64,000 nt of DNA from Paucimonas lemoignei (lineage in GTDB: Bacteria; Pseudomonadota; Gammaproteobacteria; Burkholderiales; Burkholderiaceae_D): positions 1 to 64,000 of the forward strand of contig NZ_SLZQ01000001.1 of the NCBI RefSeq assembly GCF_004342585.1, given 5' to 3'. Positions within the stretch are counted from its first letter, which is position 1. The number at the start of each line of letters is the position of its first letter. Below the pieces are notes generated by a model. The model did no database searches. It was given only the letters and a program-made list of their open reading frames with translations, and was not told the DNA's origin. The position numbers were made by a program, and so were the translations under genes. This document shows, one piece after another, positions 25,625-34,504 of the stretch.

Positions 25625-26213
25625 GACACGCCATAGTTTGACCGGCCGCCGTCAACGGCAGCATGGGCTGTCGTTGATCGAGTTGATCGTGTTCATCATG
25701 ATCGTCAGCGTGGCGGTCGCCGGTGTGCTGGCCGTGCTGAATCAGAATACCCGTGCCAGCGCCGATCCCTTGCGCCGCAAGCAGGCTCTGGCGATCGCCG
25801 AAGCATTGCTTGAAGAAGTGGAGCTCGCACGTTTTACCTACTGCGACCCGGCAGATGCGAAAGCGCAAACTGCAACCAGTCCGGCTGACTGCGCCTCGAT
25901 TCCAGAAAATGCCGGTCCCGAAAGCGGCAATGCTCGCCCCTATGACAATGTGAATGACTATGTCGCCGCATTCGGCAGCGCGCAAGCTTACAGCACGGAT
26001 GTCGCTGACGGAGCATTTCCGTCTGGTTACGCCACCACTGTCACGATCCAGGCGGATTCCAATCTGGGACCGACAGGCGCAAAAATTCCTTCGGGAGGCG
26101 CGCCGGCTAACATGAATGCGCTGCGTATCACGGTCCGGGTGAATTACAGTGCGACCGATGCCATCATCCTGGAAGGGTATCGCACCCGTTACGCGCCGGA
26201 GGTGACGCCGTGA
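25611..26213 (+). CDS. mshD: MSHA minor pilin MshD (GspI/PilV-like)
   Basis: From ATG 25611, behind CAGGAGACTGGTT, the protein is 200 residues. The leader ends at QRQHG, followed by LSLIELIVFIMIVSVAVAGV with Glu+5. The conserved RRKQALAIAEALLEEVELA stretch is typical of PilV/MshD proteins. It probably forms part of the pilus tip-initiating complex. Its end overlaps the GTG of the next gene as GTGA. Confidence 0.88.
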   Translation: MSIARTRHSLTGRRQRQHGLSLIELIVFIMIVSVAVAGVLAVLNQNTRASADPLRRKQALAIAEALLEEVELARFTYCDPADAKAQTATSPADCASIPENAGPESGNARPYDNVNDYVAAFGSAQAYSTDVADGAFPSGYATTVTIQADSNLGPTGAKIPSGGAPANMNALRITVRVNYSATDAIILEGYRTRYAPEVTP

Positions 26214-27133
26214 GACAGGTGAATCCGTTGCGACACCGGTACGTTCCCGCGCGAAGCCGTGATCGCGGCTTTACCCTGGCCGAGGCGATCATCGTCATTG
26301 TCATTACCGGCATTATCTCGGCGATAGTCGCGACCTTTATCGTCAAGCCGGTGGAAGGCTATACCCAGGCTGTCGCGCGCGCCGAAACCACCGATGTGGC
26401 CGATAACGCCATGCGCCGCATCGCCCGGGATATTCGCCTGGCGCTGCCAAACAGCATCCGCGTCTCCGCGGACCAGCGTTCGCTGGAGCTCCTGTTGACC
26501 AAAACGGGCGGGCGCTATCTGGACGTGGAGGATATGCAGCCTGTAGGGAACATCCTGAATTTCGAGGCATCCGGCAGCTGCCTGACGACGCCTGCCAACT
26601 GCCGGTTCGATGTGGTCGGCCTGCTGCCCACGGGGAGCCAAGCCATTGTGCCGGGCGATCAGATCGTCGTTTATAACCTGGGCGGGAACTTTGCATCGCT
26701 CGGCGCCGATGCCTATTCCGGCGGTAACCGCGCCGCCGTCTCTGCAGTCAATGCGGCGACCGGCACCGTTACGTTGGCAGCTAATCCATTCGCGGCACAA
26801 GCAACGCCGATGAAGTCGCCTGCGAAGCGTTTCCAGGTCGTGACAACCCCGGTTACCTATCATTGCAACGTCGGCACTGGCGGCACCTCGCGCCTGATGC
26901 GTTACTGGAATTACCCGATCACGGCGCTTCAGCAAAGCCCGGCGAACGTGGCAACGAACGCGGGGAATAATAATGCGATCCTGGCGAATGGCGTTCAGGA
27001 TTGCCGCTTCGACTATCAAACCCTGCGCAATATTAACAGTGGGCTGATCGGTATTCGCATAACGATGGCACCGACTGCCGGTAGCGGACAGATCGATTTG
27101 GTTCACCAAGTGCACGTGGATAATACGCCATGA
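26210..27133 (+). CDS. mshO: MSHA minor pilin MshO (GspJ/PilW-like)
   Basis: This 307-residue prepilin starts at GTG in a GTGA overlap with mshD. The leader ends RDRG, followed by FTLAEAIIVIVITGIISAIV (Glu+5), then the MshO-type segment AETTDVADNAMRRIARDIRL. It is long for a minor pilin, as MshO usually is. It is tightly coupled on both sides, since its TGA overlaps the mshP ATG. Confidence 0.9.
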   Translation: MRQVNPLRHRYVPARSRDRGFTLAEAIIVIVITGIISAIVATFIVKPVEGYTQAVARAETTDVADNAMRRIARDIRLALPNSIRVSADQRSLELLLTKTGGRYLDVEDMQPVGNILNFEASGSCLTTPANCRFDVVGLLPTGSQAIVPGDQIVVYNLGGNFASLGADAYSGGNRAAVSAVNAATGTVTLAANPFAAQATPMKSPAKRFQVVTTPVTYHCNVGTGGTSRLMRYWNYPITALQQSPANVATNAGNNNAILANGVQDCRFDYQTLRNINSGLIGIRITMAPTAGSGQIDLVHQVHVDNTP

Positions 27134-27858
27134 ATTCCACTGACTTCCTTCATGCCTCGTTTCGCTCACGCGCGTGCCGCATGGCTGAGCGCGGCTTTAC
27201 GCTTGTGAGCGCCATCTTCCTGCTGGTGGTGCTGGCTGCGCTAGGTGCTGCGATCGTGACCGTGTCGACGACTCAACACACCGCCTCGGCGCTTGACGTG
27301 CTTGGTGCGCAGGCTTATCAGGCTGCGCGCGCAGGAACGGAGTGGGGCTTGTATCAATATCGCTCGAATCCGGCAGCCTATTGCAACAATGCCGCAACTC
27401 CGGATACGCGGACATTCGCGCTGCCGGCCGGCACGGCCTTATCCGGCTTCAGCGTGACGGTGACCTGCACTTATACGCCGTTCGGAGGCGCCACGATCCC
27501 GGCGCAACCTACAGATAGCATCACCTATGATACTGCGACGAATGTGGCGACTGTGACCACAGAGGCGCCGCACGGCCTCGGTCCCGGCTATCGGATCGTC
27601 ATGAGCGGAGCCGGGCCCGCCGGGTTCAACGGCAGCTATCTGGTCGATTCCATTCTGTCGCCAACTACGTTCACCTATTTCCCTGCTGTGTCGCCGGGCG
27701 GCGATGCCACGGTACAGGGTATTTTTACCGCCAGCGCAGCCTCGCTTGATCGCCGCCAGATCATCGCTGTCGCATGTAACCAGCCAGCGGGCAGCGGATG
27801 CCCTAATGCCAGCGCACGCATGGATTATGTCGAACGCCAGGTCCAGGTGGAGTTTTAA
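27130..27858 (+). CDS. mshP: MSHA minor pilin MshP (PilX/GspK-like) with an inserted domain
   Basis: This 242-residue protein starts in an ATGA overlap with mshO. Its prepilin-like N-terminus, RG-FTLVSAIFLLVVLAALGA, lacks Glu+5 (Ser instead), as MshP and PilX/GspK-type proteins often do. Residues about 130-200 look like an inserted beta domain: ATVTTEAPHGL, YRIVMSGAGPAGFNGSYLV and TTFTYFPA. This pattern recalls HGL-x-x-G-x-x-V-x-I-SG repeats known from phage tail and surface proteins. The C-terminal IIAVACNQP and YVERQVQVEF then resume the normal pattern. Function of the insert is unknown. Confidence 0.85.
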   Translation: MNSTDFLHASFRSRACRMAERGFTLVSAIFLLVVLAALGAAIVTVSTTQHTASALDVLGAQAYQAARAGTEWGLYQYRSNPAAYCNNAATPDTRTFALPAGTALSGFSVTVTCTYTPFGGATIPAQPTDSITYDTATNVATVTTEAPHGLGPGYRIVMSGAGPAGFNGSYLVDSILSPTTFTYFPAVSPGGDATVQGIFTASAASLDRRQIIAVACNQPAGSGCPNASARMDYVERQVQVEF

Positions 27859-27923
27859 ATGAGGCGTTCGTTCGCACAATGTGGTTCGCCCATCGCCGGC
27901 AAGAGTGGAAGTGGAGAAGGGAA

Positions 27924-30900
27924 ATGAGATCAATGGCACGTTTTTTCGCAAGCTGCAAGGCGCTTCATGCGTTTGGCTTACTGTTGCTGTTGGTGACCTT
28001 TTCCGGGTCGTCCCATGCAACTCTTAACATTCTTGGCGCCGCGCCGGATACGTCGTCGCCGGTTACCGTCGCGGTAGGGGCGACGGTGCCGGCGACGGTC
28101 CTCGTACTGCGCACCGACGTCTCCAACCTCAGTAATGACCAGCGCTGGCGTTGTACCCGCTGGCGGATTTCTACTAGTCCGACGTCGGGCGGCACGACCG
28201 CCGCGGTCGATCACGCGAACTACGATTCGGTGGGGCTATCGACGATCAACTTCAACATGACGGCGCCGACGACGCCGGGCACATATAACGTCTACTATAT
28301 CGCCTATAACAATGACGGTTGCGGCAGCGGCGCCAGTCCGACGTATATCGGCGTGTCCGCGATCGTGGTGACGCCAGCGCCGCCGGTCGTCAGCTCCATT
28401 GTGCGCGCCAGCACGAATCCGACAGTTCCCAATGCCTCCGTTTCATGGACAGTAACTTTCAGCAAATCGGTAACCGGCGTCGATGCCGGCGATTTTTCGC
28501 TGGTTCAGTCCGGCGGAGCGACAGGTGCAAGCATCACTTCTGTCAGCGGTTCGGGAACGACCTGGACAGTGACGGCCAATACGGGTACCGGGTATGGCAC
28601 GCTGGGCTTGGACCTGGTGGACAATGACTCGATTGTCGATAGTGCCAGCAGCGGCAACAGGCTTGGCGGTGCGGGCACGGGCAACGGTAATTTCACCGGC
28701 GAGACTTACTCGATCCAGACAGCATTCTGCTCTCCGCCGCCCGGCGCTCCCAGCGGATTGACTTGCGTCTGCGATACGTTTGGCCGAAGTGCGCTGAATC
28801 CTTCCACGATCTTCGGCGGCAACTGGGCGCTATCCAATAGCGACGGCATCAGCAATCCGTCAATCAACAGCACAACCGGCAGGCTACGGTTGACGGAAAA
28901 CACGGCAAACAATGCCAAGGCAGCAACCGTTCCTGGCATCTTTCCCGCCGCCGGCAACTACATATCAGTGGAATTCAACCACTATGCCTACAATGGTTCC
29001 GGCGCAGATGGCATTGCCGTGACCTTGTCCGACTACGTGGTTCCGGCCGTGCCCGGCGGCTATGGTGGTTCATTGGGTTACGCTCAGAATACCAGCGCGT
29101 CGCCAAGCAAGCCTGGCTTTGCCGGCGGTTGGGTCGGGATAGCGCTGGATGAATACGGTAATTACCAAAACCCCACGGAAGGTCGCGTGCTCGGGCCAGG
29201 GTTAAGAGCGGATTCAGTCGGTGTGCGTGGTCCTGGCAACGGCTACAGCGGCTATCGCTGGCTGGGCGGCACCGGCGCCAACCAGAATATCGACGTGTCT
29301 GGCTCGACTCCCGGACCGGGATACATGTACCAGGTGATCGTGGACGCGCGAAATTCGGCAAGCGGCACGATCAACGTCAGCGTCAACCGCGACACCACGA
29401 CCAGGAATGGCAATAGTTATGTGCCGCTGTTCGGGCCGTTCAATGCCTACAACGAGGCTGCCTATGCGCTCGGCCAAGGCTGGATCTCCCAGCTGATCCC
29501 CGATTATTGGAAAATCTCATTCACCGGGTCGACTGGCGGCTCGAACAACATTCACGAGATCGGCAGCCTGCGTATCTGCGCGCAATCGGTCTATCCTTCC
29601 ACCGGCGGCATTGCCAGCGGATTTTCCGCCATCGATGAAGCCTATCCGGCCGCGGCGGGTTCGAGCGTGCCGGCCTATCAGAATTTCCAGACCGGCGACA
29701 TTTACATGAAGCTGGCCGGCGTGCCGTTCAAACTCTGGGTGGCGGCGCTGACCAACACGGGCATGTCGACGGCCTATGCAGTTGGCGGCAACAAGTTTGT
29801 CTCGGTAAAACTGGTGGATAACAACGATGGCGTGTGCGGCACCGATGCCTCTCGGACCTGCAACAGCGCCTGCGTGGGCAAGCCGGCGGTAGAGACCGGC
29901 GGCTCACAAATCATGACCTATACCTCGAGTGATCCAGGGGCGAAGCTATCGTCCAACTTCACCCTCAATTCGGCATACAAAAACCTGATTGCCGTGATGC
30001 GCGAATGTACGTCGTCGTCTTGCGGAGCGTTTACCTCGACTGCGGCGGCATGTTCGGTCGACTCTTTTTCCGTGCGGCCAACCGCGGTGACATCGCTAAC
30101 CTCACCGAATGCGACCGGTGCAGCAGTCTTTAAAGCCGGTGGCGACAACTTCACGCTGACAGCCACTACGGTAAATGCAGCAGGCAGCAATGCCACCGGG
30201 TATACCGGCCAGTTGAAAATAGCGAATGGCGCGGTAAAGGCAGTGTCGCCGGCTACGGCATCCGGGCAGGTAACGCCAAATCAGTTTGGGTCCGCTGCGG
30301 CATCCGGCATCGCGACCACCAGCAACTTTACCTATAGCGAAGTGGGTGCTTTCAGAATCTTGCAGTTGGATCCGACATCGGCTGAAACCGACTCCAACAA
30401 AATCCCGCGCGGCGTGTACGACGGCGTAGTGAGCGGGGAGTGCGGCACTGCTGCGGCGTGCGATACGCTGCGGGCCGCGACCTGGACCGGCATCGACAGT
30501 GTCAGCACCGAGAACGACTGTATCGCCAACAGCTTCAGCAACACTAAAGACAGTTCCGGAAGGTACGGGTGCAATTTTGGCTTGGCTGCCCAAAGTAATG
30601 ATTTTGGCCGCTTCATTCCCAATCACTTCGAGATCAGCGAGTCGAAAATCGTCAATCGCAGCGATACCACCTGCACACCTGCCGCTTCGGCGTTTACGTA
30701 CATGGGCGAACCGTTCCGGGTCGAGTTCAAGCTGACGGCAAAAAATGCGTCGAACGCCGCCACCTTGAATTACACAACCGGAGTGCATGCTAGGTTTGCA
30801 CCGACGAGCTGGCATGCCCTAGGCAGCAACAATTCCTTCGGACTGTGGGCAACGGCAAGCGAATACGCCCTGGGCGACGACGTGTGCGACGTGTTCTTTT

Positions 30901-31628
30901 CTACTACCACGCCATCTGCCACCACCTTTGATTGCAGTGGCGTCGCGAATCCCGCAGCCATCGCACGGGCGGCGGGACCACGCGTGGCGGTGACCAGCTC
31001 GCTGCCTACGCCGGCCTGGAACAATGGCGTGGCCAGCTTTGCTGCCAATGTCATACTGCACCGGGCGGATCAGCCGGATGGCGCGTATGCCAAGCTCAAG
31101 ATCGGCATCGCACCGCGTGACGCCGATGGCGTGGGTGTGGCGCTGGGGGCGATGGATGAGAAAGACAAGATGGATGCGGACAATGACGGTGATCAGGAGC
31201 GTGCTTTGGTTGGATCAACCGATGTGCGTTACGGCCGCCTGTTGATCCCGAATGTTTACGGTTCGCATTTGCTGCCGCTGCCGGTAACCGTCCAGGCGCA
31301 ATACTGGAATGGGCCAACCGGTACCTATATTTTCAATGGCGCCGACAGCTGCACCTCGCTAGCCGCCGGCAATTTCAGCCTGACACAAGGCTCGGGCTCG
31401 ACGATTGCCACCAGCCTCGCCGGAAGCAGCGTGATGAAAAACGGGACAGGCATCCTCACGCTGAACAAGCCGACCTCCGTCCCCACGGGGAATGGCAGCC
31501 TGGTACTGAGCACCAGCACGACGTCCCCGGCCGGGCTGCCGCTGAACAGCTATTTGCCCGGTAAAGGCGTGGAGACATTCGGTATTTACAAGTCCGGACC
31601 GGTGATCTATTTCAGGGAGCGTTATTAA
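27924..31628 (+). CDS. mshQ: MSHA biogenesis protein MshQ, large exported protein with lectin-like and DUF6701 regions
   Basis: From ATG 27924, behind GGAGAAGGGAA, the protein is 1,234 residues; a longer in-frame start lacks such a site. A signal peptide ends at about SSHA (residue 33). Residues about 153-270 form an Ig-like unit (TNPTVPNASVSWTVTFSKSV). Residues about 283-555 resemble a bacterial L-type lectin (ISVEFNHYAY, GADGIAVTLSDY, GGWVGIALDEYGNY). The remaining 680 residues are the Cys-poor MshQ/DUF6701 region. It is probably outside the outer membrane and tip- or surface-associated. It is the last gene of the pilin block; a 123-base gap precedes mshI. Confidence 0.88.
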   Translation: MRSMARFFASCKALHAFGLLLLLVTFSGSSHATLNILGAAPDTSSPVTVAVGATVPATVLVLRTDVSNLSNDQRWRCTRWRISTSPTSGGTTAAVDHANYDSVGLSTINFNMTAPTTPGTYNVYYIAYNNDGCGSGASPTYIGVSAIVVTPAPPVVSSIVRASTNPTVPNASVSWTVTFSKSVTGVDAGDFSLVQSGGATGASITSVSGSGTTWTVTANTGTGYGTLGLDLVDNDSIVDSASSGNRLGGAGTGNGNFTGETYSIQTAFCSPPPGAPSGLTCVCDTFGRSALNPSTIFGGNWALSNSDGISNPSINSTTGRLRLTENTANNAKAATVPGIFPAAGNYISVEFNHYAYNGSGADGIAVTLSDYVVPAVPGGYGGSLGYAQNTSASPSKPGFAGGWVGIALDEYGNYQNPTEGRVLGPGLRADSVGVRGPGNGYSGYRWLGGTGANQNIDVSGSTPGPGYMYQVIVDARNSASGTINVSVNRDTTTRNGNSYVPLFGPFNAYNEAAYALGQGWISQLIPDYWKISFTGSTGGSNNIHEIGSLRICAQSVYPSTGGIASGFSAIDEAYPAAAGSSVPAYQNFQTGDIYMKLAGVPFKLWVAALTNTGMSTAYAVGGNKFVSVKLVDNNDGVCGTDASRTCNSACVGKPAVETGGSQIMTYTSSDPGAKLSSNFTLNSAYKNLIAVMRECTSSSCGAFTSTAAACSVDSFSVRPTAVTSLTSPNATGAAVFKAGGDNFTLTATTVNAAGSNATGYTGQLKIANGAVKAVSPATASGQVTPNQFGSAAASGIATTSNFTYSEVGAFRILQLDPTSAETDSNKIPRGVYDGVVSGECGTAAACDTLRAATWTGIDSVSTENDCIANSFSNTKDSSGRYGCNFGLAAQSNDFGRFIPNHFEISESKIVNRSDTTCTPAASAFTYMGEPFRVEFKLTAKNASNAATLNYTTGVHARFAPTSWHALGSNNSFGLWATASEYALGDDVCDVFFSTTTPSATTFDCSGVANPAAIARAAGPRVAVTSSLPTPAWNNGVASFAANVILHRADQPDGAYAKLKIGIAPRDADGVGVALGAMDEKDKMDADNDGDQERALVGSTDVRYGRLLIPNVYGSHLLPLPVTVQAQYWNGPTGTYIFNGADSCTSLAAGNFSLTQGSGSTIATSLAGSSVMKNGTGILTLNKPTSVPTGNGSLVLSTSTTSPAGLPLNSYLPGKGVETFGIYKSGPVIYFRERY

Positions 31629-31696
31629 CCTGAAAAGCTGATGGATCAAAGGATTGCAAACTTTCGTTGCTTAATGTTGCAACCGCTTAAAAGACA

Positions 31697-31723
31697 TTGA
31701 CAGCAAAAGCTTATTAACATAAC
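31697..31723 (+). promoter_or_regulatory. Possible internal promoter before mshI
   Basis: TTGACA at 31697-31702 and CATAAC at 31718-31723 are separated by 15 bases, in a 123-base AT-rich gap between mshQ and mshI. The spacing is short and the -10 imperfect. The gap itself suggests a second transcription unit for the assembly genes. Confidence 0.35.
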
Positions 31724-31751
31724 TTCAAGCAACTTCTCGATAATTTGCGGC

Positions 31752-32702
31752 ATGGGTTTATTTGCAAAAAGTAAAAAAAATGCTGGTTATTTAGCTATCG
31801 GTTTGCGAGCCGATGGACTATGTGCAGTGCATATCAAGCGCTCCGTTTCGGCTAAGCCTGAAGTGGAGCTGTTGGCGTTTTATCCCGGGAATCTTCAGAG
31901 CACCGAAGGACTCCTGGAACGCTTAAGCAAGGACGTGCACGCTGTTCGCTATCAGTGCGGCACCATGCTGGCTGCGGACGAATACCAGATCCTTACTCTG
32001 GAAGCGCCGAATGTGCCGGCGGATGAATTGAAGGCAGCCATTCGCTGGCGCCTGAAAGACATGCTCGATTATCACGTCGACGATGCCACGATAGATGTGC
32101 TGGATATTCCCCCCGACCCGAACGCGCCGACCCGCAATCATTCGATGTATGCCATTGCCGCCCGCAACGGCCTGATCGAAAACAAGCAGGCGCTGTTTGC
32201 CAAGACAAAGGTCCCGCTATCGGTCATCGATGTGCCGGAAATGGCGCAGCGAAACCTGTCCGTGTTGCTCGAAACGCCGCAGCGCGGCCTGGCCATGCTG
32301 ACGTTTACCGAGGAGGGCGGCTTGCTGACAGTGACTCATGGCGGCGAGCTGTATCTGTCACGCCGCATCGACGTGTCCCTGGCGCAGCTGCAGGAAAGCG
32401 ATGTGGAACGCCGCGACGCCTGTTTCGACCGCATTACGCTGGAGTTGCAGCGTTCGCTCGATCACTTCGATCGTCAATTCAATTTCATTCCGTTGGCCCG
32501 CCTGGTGCTGGGGCCGATGCCGGAAGCCGCCGCGGAATTGCGCGATTACCTGGCATCCAACCTGTATGTGCCGGTTGAAAACCTGAAGCTTGAGGATGTG
32601 CTGGATTTCTCCAAGACGCCTGATTTGCAGAAGCCTCTCGTGCAGCAGAAATTCCTGCTTTATCTGGGCGCGGCTTTGCGTGAAGAGGAGAAGCAGCTGT
32701 GA
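31752..32702 (+). CDS. mshI: MSHA biogenesis protein MshI (PilM/GspL-like actin-fold protein)
   Basis: This 316-residue cytoplasmic protein has an actin-like fold related to PilM. It opens MGLFAKSKKNAGYLAIGLRA, has the family segment PADELKAAIRWRLKDMLDY and a late DHFDRQFNFIPLARLVLGPM. It links the inner-membrane alignment complex to the ATPase. Its end overlaps the next gene as GTGA. Confidence 0.9.
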   Translation: MGLFAKSKKNAGYLAIGLRADGLCAVHIKRSVSAKPEVELLAFYPGNLQSTEGLLERLSKDVHAVRYQCGTMLAADEYQILTLEAPNVPADELKAAIRWRLKDMLDYHVDDATIDVLDIPPDPNAPTRNHSMYAIAARNGLIENKQALFAKTKVPLSVIDVPEMAQRNLSVLLETPQRGLAMLTFTEEGGLLTVTHGGELYLSRRIDVSLAQLQESDVERRDACFDRITLELQRSLDHFDRQFNFIPLARLVLGPMPEAAAELRDYLASNLYVPVENLKLEDVLDFSKTPDLQKPLVQQKFLLYLGAALREEEKQL

Positions 32703-33379
32703 GCCAGCAGATCAACCTTTTCAATCCCATATTCCTGAAGCGGAAAAAATATTTTTCCGCAAATAACATGGCTGTCGCGCTGGGCCTGGTGCTGGCCGGC
32801 TCGCTTGCGGTCGTCGGTTATGCCCTCATGCAGGTGTCCAGTTTGACGGAGCAGGCGCGCAGCGCTTCCGAACAGGTCGCGCAGGTCCAGGCCGAACTGG
32901 CCAAGGTGACGGCTGAATACGGGCCGCGCGGTAAAAGTGCGGGCCTGCAGGAAGACTTGCAAAAGACAACTGCTGAATTGCAGTCGCTGCAACAGGTCAC
33001 CACCATCCTGCAGAAGGGCGATTTCGGCGATACCCGTGGTTACTCTGAATACCTGCGGGCGTTTGCCCGGCAAAGCATTGAAGGGCTGTGGCTGACCGGT
33101 CTGTCGATTCACGGCGCTGGCAATGAAATCGCGCTGAGAGGCAGAGCCGTGCGGCCTGACCTGGTGCCGGCGTATATCGGCCGGCTGAAATCCGAATCTA
33201 CACTCAAAGGAAAATCCTTTGCCGCGCTTGAGATGGAAGTGCCGCAGGTGGACGAGGAAGGCTCTGGAGCAAGCGCAGGCACGCCGCCCAGAAAAGTTTC
33301 GGCTCCCTACATCGAATTCAATCTGCATTCAGGTGGCACTGACGCTGCGGCAGGCAATACGGGGGCGGCACGCAAATGA
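32699..33379 (+). CDS. PilN-like MSHA assembly protein (MshI2-type)
   Basis: This 226-residue bitopic protein starts at GTG in an overlap with mshI. MSQQINLFNPIFLKRKK is the conserved PilN N-terminus used to bind PilM-type partners. One membrane helix follows (about 23-45), then a coiled coil and a PilN ferredoxin-like periplasmic domain. In Vibrio this part is often fused to or annotated with MshI; here it is a separate gene. It overlaps mshJ by 4 bases. Confidence 0.85.
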   Translation: MSQQINLFNPIFLKRKKYFSANNMAVALGLVLAGSLAVVGYALMQVSSLTEQARSASEQVAQVQAELAKVTAEYGPRGKSAGLQEDLQKTTAELQSLQQVTTILQKGDFGDTRGYSEYLRAFARQSIEGLWLTGLSIHGAGNEIALRGRAVRPDLVPAYIGRLKSESTLKGKSFAALEMEVPQVDEEGSGASAGTPPRKVSAPYIEFNLHSGGTDAAAGNTGAARK

Positions 33380-34104
33380 AACAACAATGGTTAAAGCTGG
33401 CATCCAGGATCGATGCCCTGAGTTTGCGGGAACGCTGCATCATTTTCGCCGCCGTGGCATTTGCGCTGGTGAGCCTTCTTAATATCTTTGTGCTGGAGCC
33501 GCAATTCGCGAAGCAGACGCAGCTGTCGCAACAAATCAAGCAGGATCAGGCAAAGATGATCGTGATGCGTGCACAGATTTCGCAAATGCTTAAATCGCGC
33601 ACGGAAGATCCGGATGCCGCCGACCGCGCGCAGTTGCAGCAGCTTAAGCAGCAGGTAGCGCAGTTGAACGACTCCCTGTCGGCAATGCAGAAGGGCCTGG
33701 TGCCGCCAGAGAGAATGTCGGCTCTGCTGGAAGACATTCTCAAGCGAGATGGCAGTCTTCGTTTGATGTCATTGAAAACGCTGCCTGTGGCGAATATCAC
33801 CGAAGCAGTCGATGCACCGGCGAAGAACGCAGCCGGCAACGTGGCGCCTGCCGGCGCTGCTGCCGCGCCTGCAGCTGGAAAACAGCCGGAAGCCCCGGCC
33901 GATGCGCTGATTTATCGTCATGGCGTGGAGCTTGTCGTACGCGGCAGCTATCCCGACATGGTGCGCTATATGGCGCAGCTGGAAACCATGCCAATGCAGG
34001 TGTTCTGGGGCAAAGCACATCTGGAGGTGGAGGCGCATCCGGTGGCGACACTCAGCCTGACGCTATACACCTTAAGTCTGGACAAGAAATGGCTCAATCT
34101 GTGA
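33376..34104 (+). CDS. mshJ: MSHA biogenesis protein MshJ (PilO-like)
   Basis: This 242-residue bitopic protein has a short cytoplasmic start, a membrane helix (FAAVAFALVSLLNIFVLEP, about 24-42), and a long coiled coil (about 45-115). An Ala/Pro-rich linker (about 152-172) and a PilO-like end (RGSYPDMVRYMAQLETMPMQ) follow. With the PilN-like protein it forms the inner-membrane alignment complex. ATGA-type overlap couples it to the preceding gene, and it overlaps mshK by 16 bases. Confidence 0.88.
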   Translation: MKQQWLKLASRIDALSLRERCIIFAAVAFALVSLLNIFVLEPQFAKQTQLSQQIKQDQAKMIVMRAQISQMLKSRTEDPDAADRAQLQQLKQQVAQLNDSLSAMQKGLVPPERMSALLEDILKRDGSLRLMSLKTLPVANITEAVDAPAKNAAGNVAPAGAAAAPAAGKQPEAPADALIYRHGVELVVRGSYPDMVRYMAQLETMPMQVFWGKAHLEVEAHPVATLSLTLYTLSLDKKWLNL

Positions 34105-34490
34105 ACAGTGTGATGCGACGTGTGATGTTCCATTGCGGCTGCTTATTGATGCTGGCAGGTTCGGGCCAGGTCCTCGCGCAGACGCACTTGCCCGATCCGA
34201 CAAGACCGCCGGTATCGCTGCATGCGGGGGCGGCGGCTGAGGCCTCCGGTTCGGGAGCGCCCGTGCTGCAATCCGTGCTGATTTCGCCGAAGCGCAAAGT
34301 GGCCGTCATCAGCGGCGAGACGGTGCAGGTCGGCGACCGCATCGGCGATGCGCGCGTGACGAAAATTTCAGAAGGCGAAGTGGTGCTGTCGCGTGACGGC
34401 AAGCCGCAATCTTTAAAGCTTTTCCCGGGAATAGAAAAACACCGCACGAAAAGCGGAGCGGAGGCGCGGGAAACCGGCCGCCGGCAATAA
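34089..34490 (+). CDS. mshK: MSHA biogenesis protein MshK (PilP-like)
   Basis: This 133-residue exported protein has a signal peptide through about LAQTHL (residues 9-31), then LPDPTRPPV and one small beta domain (LQSVLISPKRKVAVISGETV, VGDRIGDARVTKI). It is the PilP/GspC-like connector between the inner-membrane complex and the secretin. An ATG at 34113 (residue 9) is an alternative start. It overlaps mshJ and precedes mshL by 14 bases. Confidence 0.87.
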   Translation: MAQSVNSVMRRVMFHCGCLLMLAGSGQVLAQTHLPDPTRPPVSLHAGAAAEASGSGAPVLQSVLISPKRKVAVISGETVQVGDRIGDARVTKISEGEVVLSRDGKPQSLKLFPGIEKHRTKSGAEARETGRRQ

Positions 34491-34504
34491 GTGGATGAGA
34501 ACAT

